This document shows, piece after piece, positions 1 to 10,700 of a stretch of 64,000 bases of DNA. Under the pieces are notes generated by a model that saw only the letters and a program-made list of their open reading frames with translations, was not told the origin of the DNA and made no database searches. Position 1 is the first letter of the stretch, and each line of letters starts with the position of its first letter. The translations under genes were made by a program, and so were the position numbers. This DNA comes from Cyanophora paradoxa (lineage: Eukaryota; Glaucocystophyceae; Cyanophorales; Cyanophoraceae): positions 116,657 through 180,656 of the forward strand of contig QPMI01000546.1 in NCBI GenBank assembly GCA_004431415.1, written 5' to 3'.

Positions 1-576
1 CGTTCGTACGCAGCGCTGCTTCTAGCTAGCTGTAGAGCTGCTGGTCAGTGCGCGCATGCTGGATATATAAGCACCCCGGGCGCCCTGCAGCCCGGCCGGC
101 GGCCGCGCGCGCCTACAGCATGCGCAGTACCGGTAGCTAAGGTCCCGATGTGCTCCCAGCTCAAGTTGGCTTGTACCCACCCCATGTGTTGGTTTTGCTT
201 GCTTCGAATATTCGTCAGAAAACAAAAACCGTGACTCGAGCTCGCCGCCGAGTCGCCGGCGCCGACTCCGCCGCCGAGTCGCCCGGCCCGGCGCCGGGCC
301 GGCGGTGTCGCCGCGCCGAGCCGATATTACGGCGATATACCGATATTATGGTCCGATAATGACGAGCTCGCCGGCGGAGTCGCCGCCGAGCCGATAATTA
401 TAATCATTGAATAACTCGATACACTAGCTATAGTAATCTGACTCGATATACCAGTAAATATAATTAGGACGACGTCCGAGTCGGTCCGACCAGTGATCAT
501 CACGGTCCTCATCATGGCATGATCATGATTCATGATCACGGACTCACACGGAGCCGCGCGCGGCTGGAGCCTTAGT

Positions 577-816
577 CTGTAGGATGGCTTTTTTAGCCGT
601 ACTTTTAAATTGCCGTATATTGCCAAGTTGCCGAGACGCCAAATTCGGCAATTTAGAGCCGCGGCAATTCTCGGGGGGTAGGGTTAAACGGCCGCTTTTG
701 TTTGGCGCCATAGAAGAAATCCAGAGTTTCGGCAATTTATCGCCACGGCAATTTCGGTTTTGGCCGAATTCGGCAATTTAACTAGTAACTACACGGCAAT
801 TTAAGCCATCCCACAG
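577..816. mobile_element. MITE copy A (CTGTAGGATGGCTT terminal inverted repeats)
   Basis: The left end CTGTAGGATGGCTT and the right end AAGCCATCCCACAG are inverted repeats with one mismatch. The interior is non-coding and repeats the word CGGCAATTT or its complement many times. A second copy lies at 42076-42284 and shares most of the interior, including the block around GGGTAGGGTTAAACGGC. Copy A carries about 25 extra bases near its right end. The TA inside CTG-TA-GG and its counterpart at the other end may be the target duplication, which would fit a Tc1/mariner-type TA target; the class is inferred. Confidence 0.85.
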
Positions 817-904
817 TATTCATGATCGATATCGCGCGCGGCCGAGCTCGAGAGAGTCGTTCCATCCGCTGAGATTAATATTCCATCCGCGCCGGGCCGC
901 TCCG

Positions 905-985
905 CGGCCGGATCCCGATCGAGTCCCGACTCCCGAGTCCCGACTCCCGAGTCGATCCCGAGTCGGACTCCCGACTCCCGACTAT
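905..985. repeat. GACTCCC/CGAGTC simple repeat array
   Basis: Imperfect tandem copies of GACTCCC, interleaved with CGAGTC, run through this stretch. The same motif returns at 1255-1310 and 1797-1850, so the two TIR elements at 991-1241 and 1314-1794 appear to sit inside one formerly continuous array. Confidence 0.7.
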
Positions 986-990
986 AGCTA

Positions 991-1241
991 CCGTAATGCA
1001 CAATATTAAGGTCTGTACTTTATTATGTCGTCCCGAAATTATGTCGCCTAAAGTTTGACAAAACGACATAATTTGGGGACGTCTTAATGGGGCGCGCAAT
1101 GAGGTATCCCCCCACTTTTACCGCCCCATACAAGCCTGAAAAGTTCATGCCGACATAATTTGGGGACGTCATATTTCGCATAGAGAAGGCTCGGGTTTTA
1201 AAACGACATAAATTTGCATGACATAATATTGTGTATTACGG
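991..1241. mobile_element. Small TIR element (CCGTAATGCACAATATTA), MITE-like
   Basis: The left end CCGTAATGCACAATATTA is matched in inverted orientation by TAATATTGTGTATTACGG at the right end with one mismatch. TA flanks both ends (989-990 and 1242-1243), the expected target duplication of a Tc1/mariner-type MITE. Inside are further inverted copies of a GACATAATTTGGGGACGTC word (about 1028, 1063 and 1151), which would fold the element into nested hairpins. There is no coding capacity. Confidence 0.8.
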
Positions 1242-1313
1242 TAGTACTCCCCGGGCCCGAGTCTTGAGTCTTGACTGAGTTGACTCCCAAGTAAGAGTCC
1301 CAACTCCCGACTA

Positions 1314-1794
1314 GTGCTGGGTTCAGTCAGGCTCCAACCCTGACCCAGTCGCTCAGCCCCCCTGACTGTGACTGAATCAGTCAACCCGAGGTTCAGTCAG
1401 GCTACCGTGCAAAAACTGAGGAAAATGACCCGGAAATGACCCAGATGCGATCCATCGATATCTAAGTTGCCAAGCACAGTGCGCGGGCAGTAGGGACTCT
1501 AGGGAGTGATTAGGCGAGCAAAGCTTAAGAACACTTGTGAAAGGAATTCGGCCCCCGTTAGCCTCGTTGGCGCGGGCGGTTTTGTTCAGATTTCGTTGTT
1601 TTTCTGGAGGTAAGACGACAGAAGATCCTTTTTAGGTCGATCCACGTCGAGCTTCAGATGGAAAAAGCCCACAGGGGGGCACGCTCCCAGCAGGGTTTTG
1701 TATGGGACTGAGAGAACCTCAGTCGGCCAATTTGTTGACTCAGTCGGGTCAGTCAGACCCTCTGACTTTGACTGACAGTGACTGAACCCAGCCC
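1314..1794. mobile_element. TIR element (GTGCTGGGTTCAGTCA), MITE-like
   Basis: The left end GTGCTGGGTTCAGTCA and the right end TGACTGAACCCAGCCC form inverted repeats with one mismatch. TA flanks both ends (1312-1313 and 1795-1796). GTCAG/CTGAC words recur in both subterminal parts. Removing the element restores a continuous CTCCCGAC array, so the insertion point can be read directly. About 480 bp, non-coding. Confidence 0.75.
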
Positions 1795-2178
1795 TACTCC
1801 CGACTCTCGAGTCCCGACTCCCGACTCCCGACTCCCGAGTCCCGGAGTCCGACGGTCCCCAGCCCCATTTACTCCCGAGTCTGATTTCGGACAAGCCGCG
1901 AGCCTTGAAGTTGGGACAAGTTTCGGATCTACCCTGTCTTCTTTTAAATGCAATCATTGAATATATATATCTTTTTAGCTCTCCTCAGTGACCAATTTTC
2001 AGGATAACAGTACATGCCAGTGATGCCACAATGCATGTGCATGATTCATGCCGCGAATCATGCGCATGTCTTCATTCCCAAGTTAAAAAACCGTGCCACG
2101 CCGCCCACGCGTACGGTCCACGCCGACTCCACGGACGGTTATAAATAACAGAGTGAAATATACGGACGGGACGCCGCC

Positions 2179-2186
2179 GTCACGCC
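2179..2186. repeat. Left 8-bp target site duplication of the hAT element
   Basis: GTCACGCC here is repeated exactly at 4009-4016, directly outside the two ends of the hAT element. Eight-base target duplications are diagnostic of the hAT superfamily. Confidence 0.9.
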
Positions 2187-4008
2187 TAGGGCACTGGCCG
2201 TCGGGGCTAGACCCTTGCACCGGGGCTGGCCCAAACTCTCAAGTCCTTGCACCGGGGCTGGCCCTAGCGGCTAGGCGGCTCCGAAATTTCGGCTGGCTTG
2301 CCAGCGGCTAGGCCGGACTTGGTGCGCGAGGCGGCTGGCTTGGCGGCTGGCTTGGCGGCTGGCTTGGCCCGCCGGCCAGCGCCTTCGCGGAAGTTCGCGC
2401 GCGCCGCGCGCGCCGGCCTAGCTATCATAGTATAGCCTGCTGCCTGCATGGCGCCCCGCGGGCCCCGGCTCATGCAGCGCTCATGATCGATATCATATAT
2501 ATATATATATGCATCAGCTGCAGATCACAATTACGAGCTAACAAGAGGCTCCTCGGCCTCAAGCTCCACTACCTCTAGATCTGCGTCCTGCAGCTGGCCC
2601 TGGGACTCAGCTGCCATGCGATCTGCCTGCTCAACGGTCTCACGCAGCTCCTGAACGGAATACAGCTGGGGGAAAATCTCTACGTCTCCGAAGCGAGCTG
2701 CCTCATGCAGGAAAAGATAGGCCTCGCACGTCTCCGGCTTAAGGGTGGAGCGCCAAGCGGAAATGAGCTGGCCTGAGTGCGAAAAGCAGCACTCGCTAGC
2801 TGTGGAGCTGCCGGCAATCGGCCCAAACTTAAGGAAAAGGCGGGCGGGGACGGGGAAGCGCCGCCGGATCTCGGCGTCCTGCCAGAAGGTAAGGGGGTCC
2901 GAGGTCGCCTTCGCCCGCTTGAAGGCCGATATAAAATGAATTCGCACACACCGAGACAAATGGCTAGAGATATAACTGAGGTGTCCATCTGTGTCAAGTC
3001 GAGAGATGAGCCGCTTGAAGGCCGAGCCCAGCTCCTGCAGAGCGGTCACTGCATGAAATATAAACAGTCAGGTGCAGATTGTACCTTTGAGGACCCGGTG
3101 AACCAGAGGTTCATGTTGTCCTCCACGGCCTGATCCGTCAGGTCGTTCGTGGGGACGCGGCGGCCCGGGGCCCCCGGCGCCCCGCGGCCGTCCTCCTCGT
3201 CGCTGCTGACGTAGATCTCGTCCAGCGTCGAGTCGATGACGCCCTTCTCGCGGGACTCCTCCGCCCCACCGGCGGGGGCGTTGCCGCCGCCCGCCGCCGC
3301 CGCCGCCAACGCCGCCGCCTCGGCGGCCATCACGCGCGCCTCCGCCTTGGCGATCTCGATGAGGTTGGCCCGGAGCTGCTCAACTTTGCTGCTCAGCCGG
3401 GCCTCCCACTCATCGTCGCTGTAGGGCACGAACGGGCCCAGCTCGGCGGCTTCGCGGGCGGCTCGCGCGTATTGCCCACCTTCGCCTTCTTCGCAACGGA
3501 CTCGGCGGGCCGCGAGGCATCGCCGCTGCTGGACGAGGCGCCGCCTTCGCTGGACGCCGACACCGCAAAACGGCGGCCGGCTAAGAAGTTGAGCATCTTC
3601 TCCTGCGTCGGCTTCGACTGCACTTTGGCCTTGCCGCTGGGGGCTGCCGACGCTGCCTTCCCGCGCCCGCTCATGGCGTCCGCGCTCTAGATCTAGATCT
3701 GCCTTCGAAGTTTGAATTCGAATTCGAACTCCCGCGCTGCCGTACGTATACGTATACGCATGGCATAGCGTATACGTAGAGCGCCGTAGACAGTAGACTG
3801 CTGCAAGTGGTACGTAGTACGTACCTGGCACTGCGGCAGCCTCTGAGAGGTACGGCTGGTACGGCTGGCTGGCTCTTTGGCTGGCAAGCCGCCGGAAACC
3901 GGCCAGGTCCCCTTGGCTGGCAAGCCGGGGTTTCGGCTGCCTAGCCCGTCGCCCCCCGGCCCAAACTGGCCGGCTAGCTAGCCGGCTTGGCCGCCGGCCA
4001 GTGCCCTA
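2187..4008. mobile_element. Complete hAT-superfamily DNA transposon, 1.82 kb
   Basis: The element begins TAGGGCACTGGCCG and ends CGGCCAGTGCCCTA, a TIR that fits the hAT terminal consensus YARNG. It is flanked by perfect 8-bp duplications. Both subterminal regions carry many GGCTGGCTTG and GGCTAGC words, typical transposase-binding clusters. The interior encodes a short minus-strand protein (2531-3674) with a hAT C-terminal dimerisation domain but not the catalytic core. The intact ends and duplication suggest a fairly recent, probably non-autonomous insertion mobilised by a full-length relative elsewhere. Confidence 0.92.
2531..3674 (-). CDS. hAT dimerisation-domain protein, truncated transposase
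   Basis: Three exons can be joined in frame: 3480-3674, 3085-3441 and 2531-3034, separated by introns of 38 and 50 bases, giving about 351 aa. The N-terminal part is Lys/Ser-rich, followed by an Ala-rich helix and an acidic stretch (STLDEIYVSSDEED). The last exon has the hAT C-terminal dimerisation pattern: DPLTFWQDAEIRRRFPVPAR, then TASECCFSHSGQLISAWRS and LKPETCEAYLFLHEA. No BED zinc finger and no room for the RNase-H-like catalytic domain are seen, so it cannot cut DNA by itself. It could bind or poison a full-length transposase, or be a decayed remnant. The first splice is inferred from a frame change and could instead be a frameshift. Confidence 0.75.
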
Positions 4009-4016
4009 GTCACGCC
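4009..4016. repeat. Right 8-bp target site duplication of the hAT element
   Basis: GTCACGCC, identical to 2179-2186. Confidence 0.9.
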
Positions 4017-5027
4017 GGCGGTCGGCGGCGGACCGTCGGACCGACTCGGACGCGTACGGTCAGTGGGTTAGGCTTGCGAGTCGTTGCGACTAGCTCGGAG
4101 CCCCCCCGGCTCTAGTCAAGTCAAGCCGCCCGGACTCCTGGCTCTAGCCGCTAGCTAGTTTGGCTAGCGGAGGCGCCTTTGGCGCCTAACTAGCCGGCTA
4201 GCTAGTTTCGGGCTTCTCCCCCCCCCTCTAGCCGCCTCTAGTCCCGCGAAAAGCACGTCAATCGTGTTGTTGAACGCGAAAACATGCTCGCAATCACCTT
4301 AACATCACCTTGACACTCTTTTGAGGCTTCAAATCACAAGTTTTACACTCTTTCCTAGCCAATTTTCCCCCTTTCTGTACCCCTTCTGAGGGGTAGCCCC
4401 CCTCCTGGGGGCCCGGCTGGCCGCCGGCTGGCCAGTCGCGATCGGCTAGCCTGATGGCCCGCTAGTCGGGCTGGCCAGCCGACTAGCGTTCCCAAGAGGG
4501 CGGCTAGAGTCGCGGGCCGAGGGCCGCTAGTCAAGCCGGCTAGCTAGTCGGCTTGACTAGAGCCGCAAGCCTACAGTGGGTCACCGCCAAGTTATAATTA
4601 ATTAACGTTGCCAAAAAAGTTGGCGCCAACTCATCGCCGAGTCACCGGCCGCCGGGCTACCGTCGGACGGACTCGGACCAACCGTTGAACGGGGCACGCG
4701 CAAGCGGCGCAACTGAAATCTCCGCCTCCGATCGAACCTCCGTGATCATGATTCATCATTCATGCCCCGTTCAACCTCAAAATCGATTGATCATGACGTC
4801 GCGATCGCGATAGGCCTGATGCTTGACCCCCCCCGGCTTCAAGCCAAGCCAAGCCAAATTTTGGCCTTCCGGAGTCAAGCCAAGCCAAGCACCCCAGCCG
4901 GCCGGCTCAAATGCTTGGCCCCTCGGCTAGGTCAAATATTTGTCAAATGCTTGAGGGGGGGTACCCCATGTACGCCCCTCTTTTTCTCTTCCCTAAGGCG
5001 CGCGCTAGCTAGCTACGCACGTACGTG

Positions 5028-5102
5028 TACGATCTTGCTCAAATTGTTCAGTGAAACATAAACAACTAAGTCGTATACGATCTTGCTCAAATTGTTCACT
5101 GA
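5028..5102. repeat. Direct repeat TACGATCTTGCTCAAATTG, two copies
   Basis: A 27-base word starting TACGATCTTGCTCAAATTG occurs at 5028-5054 and 5076-5102 with one difference. No function is apparent. Confidence 0.75.
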
Positions 5103-5792
5103 GTCGGTGAAACTTCCGCTGGCGCGCGTGCTCCGCCAGGATGATCCGCCTGATCGTCCCGCGATATCGATCGATATCCGTCGGACGATAGCTTCTGCGG
5201 CCGAGTGAGCGGGCGTCGCGCGCGCGCGCGCGGGCCGGGCGGGCCGCCGGGCGCGGGGGCCGGGCGCACGGGTTCAGGGCCAAGGCCCAGCGCTAGCCGC
5301 GCATCCAGTGCGCGCTTCGCCGGCGCCAGGTTATCTTCATGATCATCCGAGAGCGGCTTCACGGCCTCAAAGGCTGGGCCGAGCGTCGCCTGCCCATGCC
5401 GCGTGCTGAGCCGCTGAGCGGATTCGCCATCTCGAGTCTGTCGGCGCTCGAGCTCCGAGTCCCGACTTGCATGATGTTGCATCAAAAACAGTCGCAAAGC
5501 CGAATCCGGATTCGCGCGTTATGACTCCCCACGCCGAATCCTTCGGAACATTTTTTGAATCGGAAGTACTCAGTACGGATGACTGTTCAACGGTTCGACC
5601 CAGGAGCTTACTTTTCCTAATCGTTCAAGTTACCGTTGACGTCGATCGCGACTTGTCGTCGTTCGTAACGTCATCGAATCGTAAGTTGTCGATGAACGAT
5701 GGATGAATTGTCACATGTATACGTACAGACTGACGGTATAAACATTCCTGCCCTTGGGGCAGTGCAGCCTCGGGTCACTGGGGTGGCGCCGG

Positions 5793-6118
5793 CTTGAAGG
5801 CTATAGACTGAGAGCTAGCAGGCTATATCGCTAGCCGCTACTAGGCTACAAAGCTGGCAGGCCAGCCGCACTGCGGCAGGCAGGCCTACCCTGGCGCAGC
5901 CTTATAATTCTATACTATGAATCTATGATAGCAATTGCTGGCCAACAGGTTCGGCTCACCGAACCTTTGGAAGTTACCGGGTACATAAATTGATTGATCT
6001 TGAAGGCCATAAAGCTAGAAGGCTATATAGCTAGCCGGTAGTAGCCGCTACAAAGCTAGCAGGCCAGCCGCAGGCAGGCCTACGTACCCTGGCGCAGACT
6101 TATATATAATTCTATAGC
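5793..6118. repeat. Diverged direct repeat, two copies of about 120 bp
   Basis: Copy 1 (about 5793-5916) and copy 2 (about 5999-6118) share CTTGAAGG, GCTATAT-GCTAGCC, CTACAAAGCT, GGCAGGCCAGCCGCA, GGCAGGCCTAC and CCCTGGCGCAG in the same order, each ending in TTATAATTCTATA-like sequence. They are probably two copies of an undescribed repeat or a local duplication. Confidence 0.7.
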
Positions 6119-6219
6119 TATTACTGGTCGTTCAGGGAGGAGGGAGCTCGAAACGGGTACCGGTCCACGTCGAACGACTGTTTTACACGGTCGTTCGCAG
6201 AGGAGGGTACAGTATACAT

Positions 6220-6380
6220 GGTTATTATAACTTGTTTAATTTATTTATTATCTGGTTATTGTATATATCTAACGTATATATATAACTAGTATATATAAGG
6301 TTATTCAGCGAATTTTCATTAATTATATATATGCTATATATATAGAGTTTAATACTTTAATTATTATGTTATTTAATTTA
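6220..6380. other. AT-rich island
   Basis: About 160 bases composed largely of A and T, with TATATATA runs, in surroundings that are strongly GC-rich. No open frame. It could be a matrix-attachment or origin-like element, or a transferred organelle fragment; nothing in the sequence decides. Confidence 0.6.
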
Positions 6381-7006
6381 TTTACAATTGATTGTAAACC
6401 ATTGCCAATGACTTGGAAGGCCGATTGTTAAATCGGCAAACCGTTGCGATTGCGATTGACAATGAAGCATTGTTAACCGGCGACAGACAACATGACCGTG
6501 AAAAGAGAAGCCTCTTGGTCACCCACCGACCAGGTGACCCGAGGCTGACAGTGCACAGGGAAGATCTAGCGATGCAATTGAATAGAGAATCTCTATGCGA
6601 GCATGCTCGCAGCGCTACGGGAGGCGGGCACGCAGTGCCACGCACTGCAGGCGTTGGCGTTGGCTGGTACCGGTGCGACGAACTTGAAGCAGCTCCTGCG
6701 CAAGCGATCGCCGGTCAGTGTTTTGATTAGAAGTTTTAAGTTTTAACAACCAGAAACATGAAGCGCAACTTCCTGCTCCCATTTTTTAATCATGATCATG
6801 ACTATCTTGTGAGATGATATCGATCCGGTGTGAGTCGGTCCAGTCGGACCGTGTGACTTTGTTTCTTCCGAAAGTTCGTGCACGCGCTAGGCTACGCCGG
6901 ACTACTAGGCTACTAGGCTACGCTCATGATCATGATCAGGACGGCGTCGTCACGGCGAAAGCTAGGCTAGCGCTGGAGCCGGACCTTCAAATTTTCTGGA
7001 TCCCGA

Positions 7007-7090
7007 ATTCGAATCTTCTGAACACGCATCAAACGTAGGCTGCAACATATTCGAATCTTCTGAACACGCATCAAACGTAGGCTGCAACAT
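7007..7090. repeat. Perfect 42-bp tandem duplication
   Basis: The 42-base unit beginning ATTCGAATCTTCTGAACACG occurs twice head to tail (7007-7048 and 7049-7090) without a difference, which points to a recent slippage or unequal exchange. Confidence 0.9.
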
Positions 7091-7776
7091 AAACGTATAC
7101 CTAGCAGCTAGCGCTAGCATGGCCAGCACTCTCTCCGTCTTGTTGTTCCGCTTGCTTGTACATGTCTGCTTCCTGTGATTCATCTTTCAAGTTTCTCACT
7201 TCCGAGTTCCGAATTCGAAGTTCTGTCCTCCGTCGATTCCGTCGAGTCGACGTCGACGTCTGCTGTGGCACGTACCATTGGATGTCGATCTTAGCTCTAG
7301 CTCTGAAACGTGTCTGTCCTCCTCATAATCTTCTGGTCTCGGAACTGGTCTCGCTCGTCCGATCCCGGAGTCCGACGCGTACGTTCTCTCTCTTCGAGTC
7401 TTCTTTTGAATTTTGTTGTCGCTTTTTTATTTGGCTCTTCGTCTTTGGATCGCTATATATCAGTGAGAATTCGCGATGGGATGGGAAAGTGCGAGAATTC
7501 GGACGTGTTACGAACACGCGTACGCGTACGCGATTTTAATCAATGGCCAATGGCCATGTGCACGTGCATGGCCGCTCGCCCGCGCGCAGCCTGCAGTGCC
7601 CTGCACCAGGCTGCATGCACTGATTCTAGTTACGATTATTCTGCCCTCGCTCAATGCACGTGCACGGTGTGGTTGCAGCTCATTCGCGGAGCGAGCGTCC
7701 GACGCAGAACGAAGCACAGCCATTGCGGCCTCGAGATCTCCGACTCGAGAGACTCCGAGACGACCCGAGGTCATGA

Positions 7777-10700
7777 TCAGCCCTGGGGCCGGACGGGCAC
7801 CGCCACGCCGCCCATGCCCCACACGCCGGCGGAGGGGTACGACGCGCCCGAGTACGCTCCGCCGTACCCGTAGCGGATCTGCTCCTCCACGCCCGGCATC
7901 GCCGCTGCGGACCCCGGCACCACCCATCAGCGACGGGGACGCGAGGGCGGGCGGGCGGGGCGGGGCGGGGCGGGGCGGGCCCTCGGCCTCGAGGAGGAGG
8001 GCGACGAGCTGGAGGATGTGGTGGTCCGTCCCGCTGATGTGCACCGTCGGGCTCCGGATCTGCCCGCACCCGTACGCCCCCGTCGCCTCGAGCTCGGAGT
8101 GCGGGGGGTGGGGCCGGGCAGGCAAGCCCGGCGCACCTGCCGCTCGACGAGGCCGTCCACGGCGGTGCGGAGGGCGCCCAGCAGCTGGGCCGTCTCCCAG
8201 CTGCACGTGAAGGAGACCCAGGGGTCGGGCCCCACCTGGATCACCGCGTTCGCCTGCGCAATCGCGGCGATCACGAGGGAGCGGGGGGGCCGGGCGGGGC
8301 GGGGAAGAGGGGGGGAAGGGACCTCGGGGGGGGCGGCGGGGCGCGGGAGGCAGTAGAGCTGGGCCGGGGCGAAGAGGACGAGCTGCAGCGGCGTCGCCAG
8401 CGTGCACGTCCGCAGGAAGACCTGCGGGCGCTCGGTCAGCGGCTGCGCTCGGCTGTGGCGGGCGGCGTCGCTGGGGCTGGAGCTGGGGCGGGCGGGCCTG
8501 GGAGGTGCGGATCTTCTCGTGGAAGACCACCCAGCGGTGCCGCGCCAGCTCGAAGGCCTGCGCCCCGGCGTCAGGCGAGGGCGAGGGCGAGGGCGAGGGC
8601 GAGGAGGCGGGGGCGCGCGCCTCGCGGTCGTTGGCGAGGACGGAGGAGGGGTGCGGCGCCGCCTTGCAGTTCGCCCCGAAGCCCCGCCCCGTCCAGTCCC
8701 GGGTCCGGAACTTGTACCCCCGGCTCCCCTTCGTGCCCCTGCGCCCGCCTCGGGTCGGGGGGGGAGGGGGGGTACGAGGGGCGGGGATACGACGCACATG
8801 GGGGGGAAGATCTCCGCGAGGGAGGGGTACAGGCAGGCGACGAGGACACCCCGCACGATCGGGACGGACGCGCTGCGGTGATTCTCAGTTCAGACCGCCG
8901 ACTCAAATGGCGCGAACGGGCGAGAGGACCTGTAGCAGTTCGGGTCGAACGGCTGCGTCGGCTTCGGGGCCGCCTCCGACTCGGCCTCCTTCGGGGCGAG
9001 GCGCGCATCAGGGAGCTACGAGATGGAACGCGTTCGGGCGGGCGGGCGGGCGGGCCTTCGGGGGCGGGGCGGAGGAGAAGCCGCCGGCGAGGGAGGCGCG
9101 GGTGAGGGGCAGGGGCGCCCCCGCCGCGCTCGAGCGGAACCTGCGCGGTAGCGAGCGTCGGCGTCGGGCCGAGCCCAGGTGGAGAGTTGGTGCAGGCTCT
9201 GGTGGCGGGCCGCCGGGCGGGGCGGGGCGGGGCGGGGCGGGCGGACCCGATCTCGGCGAGGAGGGACTCGAACTGGAGGCGCAGCGAGGCCATCGAGCGC
9301 AGCACCGTGTGCGACAGGAAGTTGCTGCGCGGCGGGGGGACCCGTCGGGCGGGCGGCGGGAGGCGGGGGGAGGGGACAGGGGAGGGGGCTCACTCGTAGG
9401 CGAACTGCGGTCGGAAGGACGTCGATGCGCGTCAGAGGTGGCGGGCGTGGAGGGGGTGCGGGAGGGGCGGCGGGCACCTGGCCCTCGACGCCGGCGGCCT
9501 TGGCCTTCTCGTACTCGTCGAAGGCACGCTGCATCCCGATCGCGTCGCTGCGGAGGGGCCCGTCACGCTTCCTTAGAAAGAAACCACCGAGGCTGGGGGA
9601 GGCCCGTCTAGGCAACGTCCCCCACCCGTCCTCTCGGGGGAAGGGAGCGGACCTGCCCGTGCCGGCGGCGAAGCGGCGCTTGCGTTCCTCGGAATCGGGG
9701 CGCTTCTCCAGCGGCGGGCACACGAACGGGTCCCGGTTCCCTGCGGAGGGGCGGGCTCGAAGAGGAGCAGTACCGCATGCGCGCGCGCCTGCTCTTGGGC
9801 GGGGCGGGGGGCGGACCGAGGCCGGCGGCGATGGTGAGGACGCTCCCGAGGCAGCCGAAGATGCAGCCGTAGATCAGCGCCTTGCCGAGGGAGGGGTCGA
9901 GCGGAAGGTGCGAGAGGTGCCGCCCCAGCGCCGTCAGCTCCTGCCGCCGCCGCCGCCGCCGCGTCAGAGGGGCTGTCATGTGCGAGGGGAAGGGGCGTGC
10001 GGGCTCGCCTCCTCCATCTCGCCGGCGAGCGGCTCGACGAACTCGGGCGGGGGCGACGGCGAGGCCGACGGCCGCGGGCGCCGCCTGCGGCGCGCCGGCG
10101 CCGGTCAGGCGGCGGAAGAAGCGGGGGGAGCGAGGGGCCTGGCGCACGGCGACCGGGAGCGGGAGCGGGAGCCGGAACGGGAGCGGGAGCGCCGGCGGCG
10201 CTTGCTGCGCCGCTCGGGCGACGAGCTGCCGCCGAGTCAGCGGAGCGATGAGGCGGAGCGGCGGATGCGAGCACGGGCAAACCTGCGGGAGCGGCTGCGG
10301 GAGCGCTTGCGGTCCTCCTCCTCGCGCTTGAGGGCGGGCGGGGAGGGGGAGGGCCGGGGGGCGGGGGGGCGCTCGCGGAGGGTGACGGCTCCGAGGTCGC
10401 GCAGGCGGAGCAGCGCCGCCCGCACCGCGTCGTCCGACGGCGGCTCCAGCGCCTGTCGGACGTGAGGCCGGGGCGGGGCGCGGCGGTGCGGGGCGCGGCG
10501 CGGCGGGGCGTGGGCGGGCCTTGGCGAGGAGGGTGCCGGCGCCGCCGGGCCCGAAGCCCAGCGCGTGGATCGTCAGCACCAGCTCCTCCAACGGCGCTGC
10601 GGGCGGGCCGGCGCCCCCGGCCGCGTCGGCGGACGGCGGCGGAGGGCGGCGGAGGGGCGGCGGGGCGGGGCGCACTGCGGAGGATTTCGGGGGTGTCGTT

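Larger units (their letters stand above)
1..2186. other. Repeat-rich intergenic region without recognised genes
   Basis: No protein-like reading frame is visible. The stretch holds a MITE (577-816), two further TIR elements (991-1241 and 1314-1794) and arrays of a GACTCCC/CGAGTC motif around 905-985, 1255-1310 and 1797-1850. The remainder is mixed sequence with short palindromes such as CATGATCATG. It looks like a transposon graveyard beside the hAT element that starts at 2187. Confidence 0.7.
4017..7776. other. Intergenic region with repeats, no recognised gene
   Basis: No frame here has the amino-acid composition of a real protein. The left part (4017-4700) is full of GGCTAGCTAGCC-type palindromes like those in the hAT ends; 4830-4900 has an AAGCC repeat. 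A 27-base word is duplicated at 5028-5054 and 5076-5102, a repeat of about 120 bp is duplicated at 5793 and 5999, there is an AT-rich island at 6220-6380, and a 42-bp tandem repeat at 7007-7090. The 3' end of the helicase gene begins at 7777. Confidence 0.6.

Noticed and set aside
7156-7873. Overlapping plus-strand frames of 127 to 187 codons
   Set aside because: Ser/Arg/Phe-rich, no motif, and partly antisense to the last helicase exon.
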